In this document: piece by piece, positions 60,665-64,000 of the stretch | How positions within the stretch are numbered: position 1 is the first letter of the stretch | How the letters are laid out: each line of letters begins with the position of its first letter | Assembly (NCBI RefSeq): GCF_001428685.1 | Contig: NZ_LMIK01000008.1 | Span: 189,993-253,992 of the forward strand | DNA length: 64,000 nt | Direction of reading: 5' to 3' | Source: Lysobacter sp. Root76 | GTDB taxonomy: Bacteria; Pseudomonadota; Gammaproteobacteria; Xanthomonadales; Xanthomonadaceae | Notes under the pieces: generated by a model | Database searches by the model: none | What the model was told of the DNA's origin: nothing | Seen by the model: the letters and a program-made list of their open reading frames with translations, nothing else | Position numbers and translations under genes: made by a program

Positions 60665-61165
60665 TCAATCGGCCAACACGACCAGCTGGTCGCCGCGGCG
60701 GATCCGGCCGCCTTCGAGGATGCGCGCGCACAGGCCGCCGTGATTGCGCATGGCGTTGTAACCGCCCGGGCCGAGCGCGTCTTCCATGCGCGAGCAGGGA
60801 TCGCAGTCTTCGGTGCCTTCCAGCACCGCCTCGCCGAGACGGAAGCGGCGGCCCTTGAGCGCCACCAGCGGCAGCCCGGACACCACCACGTTACGGCGCA
60901 GCAGCGCCGGGTCCAGCGAATCGCGTCCGGCCAGCGCCGCGATCGCGGGCAGGTGCTCGGCCTGGATCAGGGTCAGCCCGCGCTTGCCGCTGCCGCCGGC
61001 GTAGCGGTCGCCGACCAGGCCGATGCCGGTCTGCGCCAGCGCTTCCTCGACCGCCTGCATCGGCACGTCGCGCTTGGGACGCAGCCCGATCCACTCCACC
61101 CGGCCGGGGCGCGGCAGGTTGGCCATCAGGCGGCCGAGTGCGGAGTCGGCGGGCGGCAGGGACAT
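60665..61165 (-). CDS. MOSC-domain protein
   Basis: 166 residues. Beginning MSLPPADSALGRLMANLP, then VEWIGLRPKRDVPM, GDRYAGGSGKRGLTLIQ, and the molybdenum cofactor sulfurase-like Cys segment EGTEDCDPCSRMEDALG. Proteins of this type carry sulfur or act on molybdenum cofactor. ATG 61165 is favoured over the in-frame start at 61198, which overlaps the amidase promoter. Confidence 0.88.
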   Translation of the reverse strand: MSLPPADSALGRLMANLPRPGRVEWIGLRPKRDVPMQAVEEALAQTGIGLVGDRYAGGSGKRGLTLIQAEHLPAIAALAGRDSLDPALLRRNVVVSGLPLVALKGRRFRLGEAVLEGTEDCDPCSRMEDALGPGGYNAMRNHGGLCARILEGGRIRRGDQLVVLAD

Positions 61166-61206
61166 GACGGGCTCCGGTGCGAAGGCGAATGTTAGCATCC
61201 GCCCCC

Positions 61207-61800
61207 ATGCCGCCCCTTCCGACCCTGCGCGTGGAACCGCTGCCCTACGAGGCCCTGCTGGGGGCGCGTGGCGCAGAAATGGTGGACTTGGTGGTGATCC
61301 ACTGCACCGAACTGCCGGACCTGGCGACCGCCCGCGAATACGGCGAACGGGTGCTCTACCCGGCCTCCGGCACCGGCAATAGCGGCCACTATTACGTCGA
61401 CCGCGACGGCAGCGTGCACCGCTACGTCGAGCCGCTGCGCAGCGCCCACCACACCCGCGGCTACAACCTGCGCTCGGTCGGGATCGAACTGGTCAACACC
61501 GGCCGCTACCCGAACTGGCTGGACTCGCGCCATCAGGCCATGGACGAGGCCTATACCCCGGCCCAGATCGACGCCCTGATCGCCCTGCTGGCCGACCTGC
61601 GCGCGCAACTGCCCGCACTGCGCTGGATCGCCGGCCACGAAGACCTGGACACGAGCCGGGTCGAAGCCAGCGACGACCCGGCGGTATTGGTGCAGCGCAA
61701 GCGCGATCCGGGGCCGCAATTCCCGTGGCCGCGGGTACTGGATGCCTGCGGGCTGGAACGGCTGGCGGCGGAATCGGGCTCCGAGGCCGGCGCGGCCTAG
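61207..61800 (+). CDS. N-acetylmuramoyl-L-alanine amidase (AmpD/Amidase_2 family)
   Basis: 197 residues. Zinc ligands and catalytic region: VVIHCTELPD, GNSGHYYVDRDGSVHRYV, SAHHTRGYNLRSVGIELVN, IAGHEDLDTSRV, QRKRDPGPQFPW. No signal peptide is seen, as in AmpD, which recycles muropeptides in the cytoplasm and so affects AmpC induction. The divergent MOSC gene starts 41 bases away. Confidence 0.9.
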   Translation: MPPLPTLRVEPLPYEALLGARGAEMVDLVVIHCTELPDLATAREYGERVLYPASGTGNSGHYYVDRDGSVHRYVEPLRSAHHTRGYNLRSVGIELVNTGRYPNWLDSRHQAMDEAYTPAQIDALIALLADLRAQLPALRWIAGHEDLDTSRVEASDDPAVLVQRKRDPGPQFPWPRVLDACGLERLAAESGSEAGAA

Positions 61801-61932
61801 CGTCCGGCGGACCACGGCGTCAGGGCCGCACAATTGCGGCCGGCGCCGTTCCCGCAGCGGCCGCCTGCGCGGGCCCGCAACGACCGGGCCGTATACTTCT
61901 AGGCCGTACCGACCCGGCCGAAACCGCGCCCC

Positions 61933-62832
61933 ATGACCTCATCGCCCGTCTCCGAACTGATCGAACTGCTGTCGCTGGAGCGGCTGGAGGACAACCTGTT
62001 CCGCGGCCAGAGCCGCGATATCGGCACCAAATACGTGTTCGGCGGCCAGGTGCTGGGGCAGGCGCTGTCGGCGGCTCAGGCCACCCTGGAAGCGCCGCGC
62101 AGCGCGCATTCGCTGCACGCCTATTTCCTCAAGGCCGGCGATATCGAGGCCCCGATCGTCTACCAGGCCGACCGTACCCGCGACGGCGGCAGTTTCTCGG
62201 TGCGCCGGGTCACCGCGATCCAGCACGGCCAGCCGATCTTCTTCCTCGCCGCCTCGTTCCAGAAGGACGAGGACGGCGGCGAGCATCAGCTGTCGATGCC
62301 GGAAGTGCCCAAGCCCGAAGACATCGCCCCCGCACCGGCGGTGCCGCCGGAGGTGATGGCGACGCTGCCGACCAAGGTCCAGCGCTGGTTGTCGCGGCAG
62401 GGGCCGTTCGAGTTCCGCCACGTCTATCCGCGCGACGAGCTCAACCCGCCCAAGCGCCCGCCCTATCAACAGGTCTGGTTCCGCCTGAGCGAACCGGTCG
62501 GCGACGCGCCGGAACTGCACCGCGCCCTGCTGGCCTACGCCTCGGACTTCCACCTGCTCGGCACCGCGACCTTTCCGCACGGGATCAGCTACTACCAGCC
62601 CAACGTGCAGATGGCCTCGCTGGATCATGCGCTGTGGTTCCACCGCCCGTTCCGCGCCGACGACTGGCTGCTGTATTCGATCGACAGCCCCAGCGCCCAG
62701 GGCGGGCGCGGCCTGGCGCGCGGGCAGATCTTCGACCGCAACGGCCGCCTGGTCGCGAGCACCGCGCAGGAAGGCCTGATCCGTGTAGTGCAGGACGCCG
62801 CGGCGGCCGCGCACGTGCCGTCGAAGGACTGA
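61933..62832 (+). CDS. tesB: Acyl-CoA thioesterase II (TesB)
   Basis: 299 residues, double hot-dog. First half: FRGQSRDIGTKYVFGGQVLGQ. Second half with the catalytic Asp and the Ser/Thr and Gln partners in MASLDHALWFHRPFRADDW, YSIDSPSAQGGRGLARGQIF. Hydrolyses medium and long acyl-CoA in the cytoplasm. Stop one base before the DUF2007 gene start. Confidence 0.95.
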   Translation: MTSSPVSELIELLSLERLEDNLFRGQSRDIGTKYVFGGQVLGQALSAAQATLEAPRSAHSLHAYFLKAGDIEAPIVYQADRTRDGGSFSVRRVTAIQHGQPIFFLAASFQKDEDGGEHQLSMPEVPKPEDIAPAPAVPPEVMATLPTKVQRWLSRQGPFEFRHVYPRDELNPPKRPPYQQVWFRLSEPVGDAPELHRALLAYASDFHLLGTATFPHGISYYQPNVQMASLDHALWFHRPFRADDWLLYSIDSPSAQGGRGLARGQIFDRNGRLVASTAQEGLIRVVQDAAAAAHVPSKD

Positions 62833-62833
62833 G

Positions 62834-63670
62834 ATGAGACAGGTATTCTCCAGCGCCCGCCTGGAAAACGTCGAGTCGGTCGCGCAGATGCTGCGCGATG
62901 CCGATATCGAAGTACGGGTCACCCACAACCGTTCCTACAAGGGCAATCGCCGCAGCGGTTTCAGCTACAGCGACAACGACTCGCCCAAGCCTGCGGTGTG
63001 GGTGGTCAAGTCCGAGGACCAGGTGCGCGCGCGCGAAATCCTGCGCGCCGCCGGCCTGATCGACTCCACCCGCGGCGGCGAAGGTTATTCGGCGATCAGT
63101 TTCCGCGCGCCCGAGCAGGCCGCGCCCGGCCGCACTCCGGCGCAGCGGCGCGCGTTCCGGATCAAGCTGGCGCTGATCGGCGTGATCGTGGTGGTGCTGG
63201 CGATGGCGATCGTGCATTCGCTCCGCGAAGACCCGGCCGAGACCGCATTGGCCAAGCACCCGCTCGACGGCTCGGTCGCGGCGATCCCGCAACCGCTGGC
63301 GGCGGCGGTGTTCGCGCAGGAACTGCGCAAGGCCGCGCCGATCGACACCCTGTGCCTGTCGATCGACGGCAAGGACGTGTCCAAGGCCATGATCGACGCG
63401 ATGCAGGCGCAACTGCGCGGCCGCCGCGTGGTGCCGCTGTCGGAATGCGTGCGCATCGCCGACGACGCCCAGGGCAGCGTGCACCGCGCCTCCGGGCATG
63501 CGGCGCTGCTGGTCGACGTCAAGGCGTTCCGCCCGCAGACGCGCGAGTCCGGGCAGATCGAGTACGAGGCGTATCACCACCGCATGTCGGCGTCGTACAA
63601 GACGCTGGAAGTGAAGTCGGTGGACGGGCGTTGGCAGGTGGTGCGGACGATCAAGCACGTGGCGATGTAA
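62834..63670 (+). CDS. DUF2007-domain membrane protein ('pathogenicity-like' protein)
   Basis: 278 residues. N-terminal DUF2007 domain (MRQVFSSARLENVESVAQML, then VWVVKSEDQVRAREILRAAG), one membrane helix near 105-125 (LALIGVIVVVLAMAIVHSL), and a C-terminal periplasmic part (SKAMIDAMQAQLRGRRVV, SGHAALLVDVKAF). Xanthomonad homologues are annotated as pathogenicity-like, without known mechanism. Coupled to tesB. Confidence 0.8.
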   Translation: MRQVFSSARLENVESVAQMLRDADIEVRVTHNRSYKGNRRSGFSYSDNDSPKPAVWVVKSEDQVRAREILRAAGLIDSTRGGEGYSAISFRAPEQAAPGRTPAQRRAFRIKLALIGVIVVVLAMAIVHSLREDPAETALAKHPLDGSVAAIPQPLAAAVFAQELRKAAPIDTLCLSIDGKDVSKAMIDAMQAQLRGRRVVPLSECVRIADDAQGSVHRASGHAALLVDVKAFRPQTRESGQIEYEAYHHRMSASYKTLEVKSVDGRWQVVRTIKHVAM

Positions 63671-63837
63671 GCCGATTGCGGGTGCGGCTTTGCTATGCCG
63701 CTCAAGCTAGCCAAGCTCTCCAGGACCGTGCCAAGCCCGTTGAATGGGCGAGCCAAGCCGCGTGGATCGTAGGGCACGGCGACAATCGCGCCGATGCGAT
63801 GGCGCGGTTCGCCTCCGCTCACCCGATCCCGCGTGCA

Positions 63838-63874
<37 letters not shown>

Positions 63875-63929
63875 CGGCATTGAAATCCAATGCCCCCGCA
63901 CTCGCCCAATCCCACCCAGACCCGAAGGG

Positions 63930-63955
63930 CGGCGCGCAGGACGCGCGCCGTTTTT
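63930..63955 (+). terminator. Terminator near window end
   Basis: CGGCGCGC/GCGCGCCG stem with an AGGA-type loop followed by T5. It could end transcription of the tesB-DUF2007 pair. A second small hairpin (AGGAACAGGATGTTCCTT) lies at 63958-63975. Confidence 0.7.
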
Positions 63956-64000
63956 CGAGGAACAGGATGTTCCTTCGAAAAATCCCCGCGCCAGCTCCGA

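Overview
The window is high-GC (roughly two-thirds G+C), gene-dense bacterial chromosome. Gene content and order point to a gammaproteobacterium of the Xanthomonadaceae, most like Lysobacter: phoB-phoR-ppk-ppx in a row, creB-creC-creD, opgD/mdoG-like plus mdoH, two-cysteine OhrR with Ohr, a DUF2894 gene, and small dispersed palindromic repeats. The genus is an inference from content; no rRNA gene lies in the window.

Layout. 1-2880: tail of a DUF2894 gene, an AraC-type regulator, a sterol-desaturase-like membrane enzyme and a secreted hypothetical protein. 2921-9498: a 6.5-kb island integrated in tRNA-Lys(CTT), bounded by a perfect 48-bp direct repeat. It carries a tyrosine integrase, an XRE regulator, a CoiA-like protein, a hypothetical gene, a cluster of GGTAAC repeats and a truncated AAA ATPase gene. 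Inside it, at 4559-6778, is an array of four integron gene cassettes with four attC sites and no integron integrase. Its cargo is a Rap1a/Tai-like immunity protein, an MltR-family protein, two small membrane proteins and a secreted protein. 9452-9889: four tRNA genes (Pro, Arg, His, Lys in order of transcription). 10041-16452: Bax-inhibitor-1 protein, NhaC antiporter, NAD-type isocitrate dehydrogenase, AhpD-like protein, glutaredoxin, BepA-like protease.

16618-22425: the phosphate/polyphosphate operon (phoB, phoR, ppk, ppx) behind a plausible Pho box. 22558-26384: a small lipoprotein and the osmoregulated periplasmic glucan genes. 26601-32097: a minus-strand operon (GntR regulator, ABC ATPase, unusual ABC permease, S9 peptidase) behind a perfect inverted-repeat operator. 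32244-33973: a glycosyltransferase overlapping a PAP2 phosphatase. 34091-39450: a nitrilase-superfamily hydrolase coupled to an acetyltransferase, then creD, creC and creB, with a textbook CreB site before creD. 39522-48724: rlmJ, a CDF transporter, YjbR, GNAT, a methyltransferase, ohr/ohrR and mfd. 48909-63670: housekeeping and stress genes (GlcG-like, SixA-like lipoprotein, endonuclease V, two pirins, aqpZ, a secreted alpha/beta hydrolase opposite an AraC regulator, a PmtA-like methyltransferase, rlmKL, MOSC, AmpD-like amidase, tesB, DUF2007).

The most unusual region is the island at 2.9-9.5 kb: a cassette array without its integrase, nested in a tRNA-targeted element, with cassette stop codons embedded in the attC core sites. 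The second candidate for an undescribed system is the GntR/ABC/S9-peptidase operon. All calls come from reading the sequence; no database search was run.
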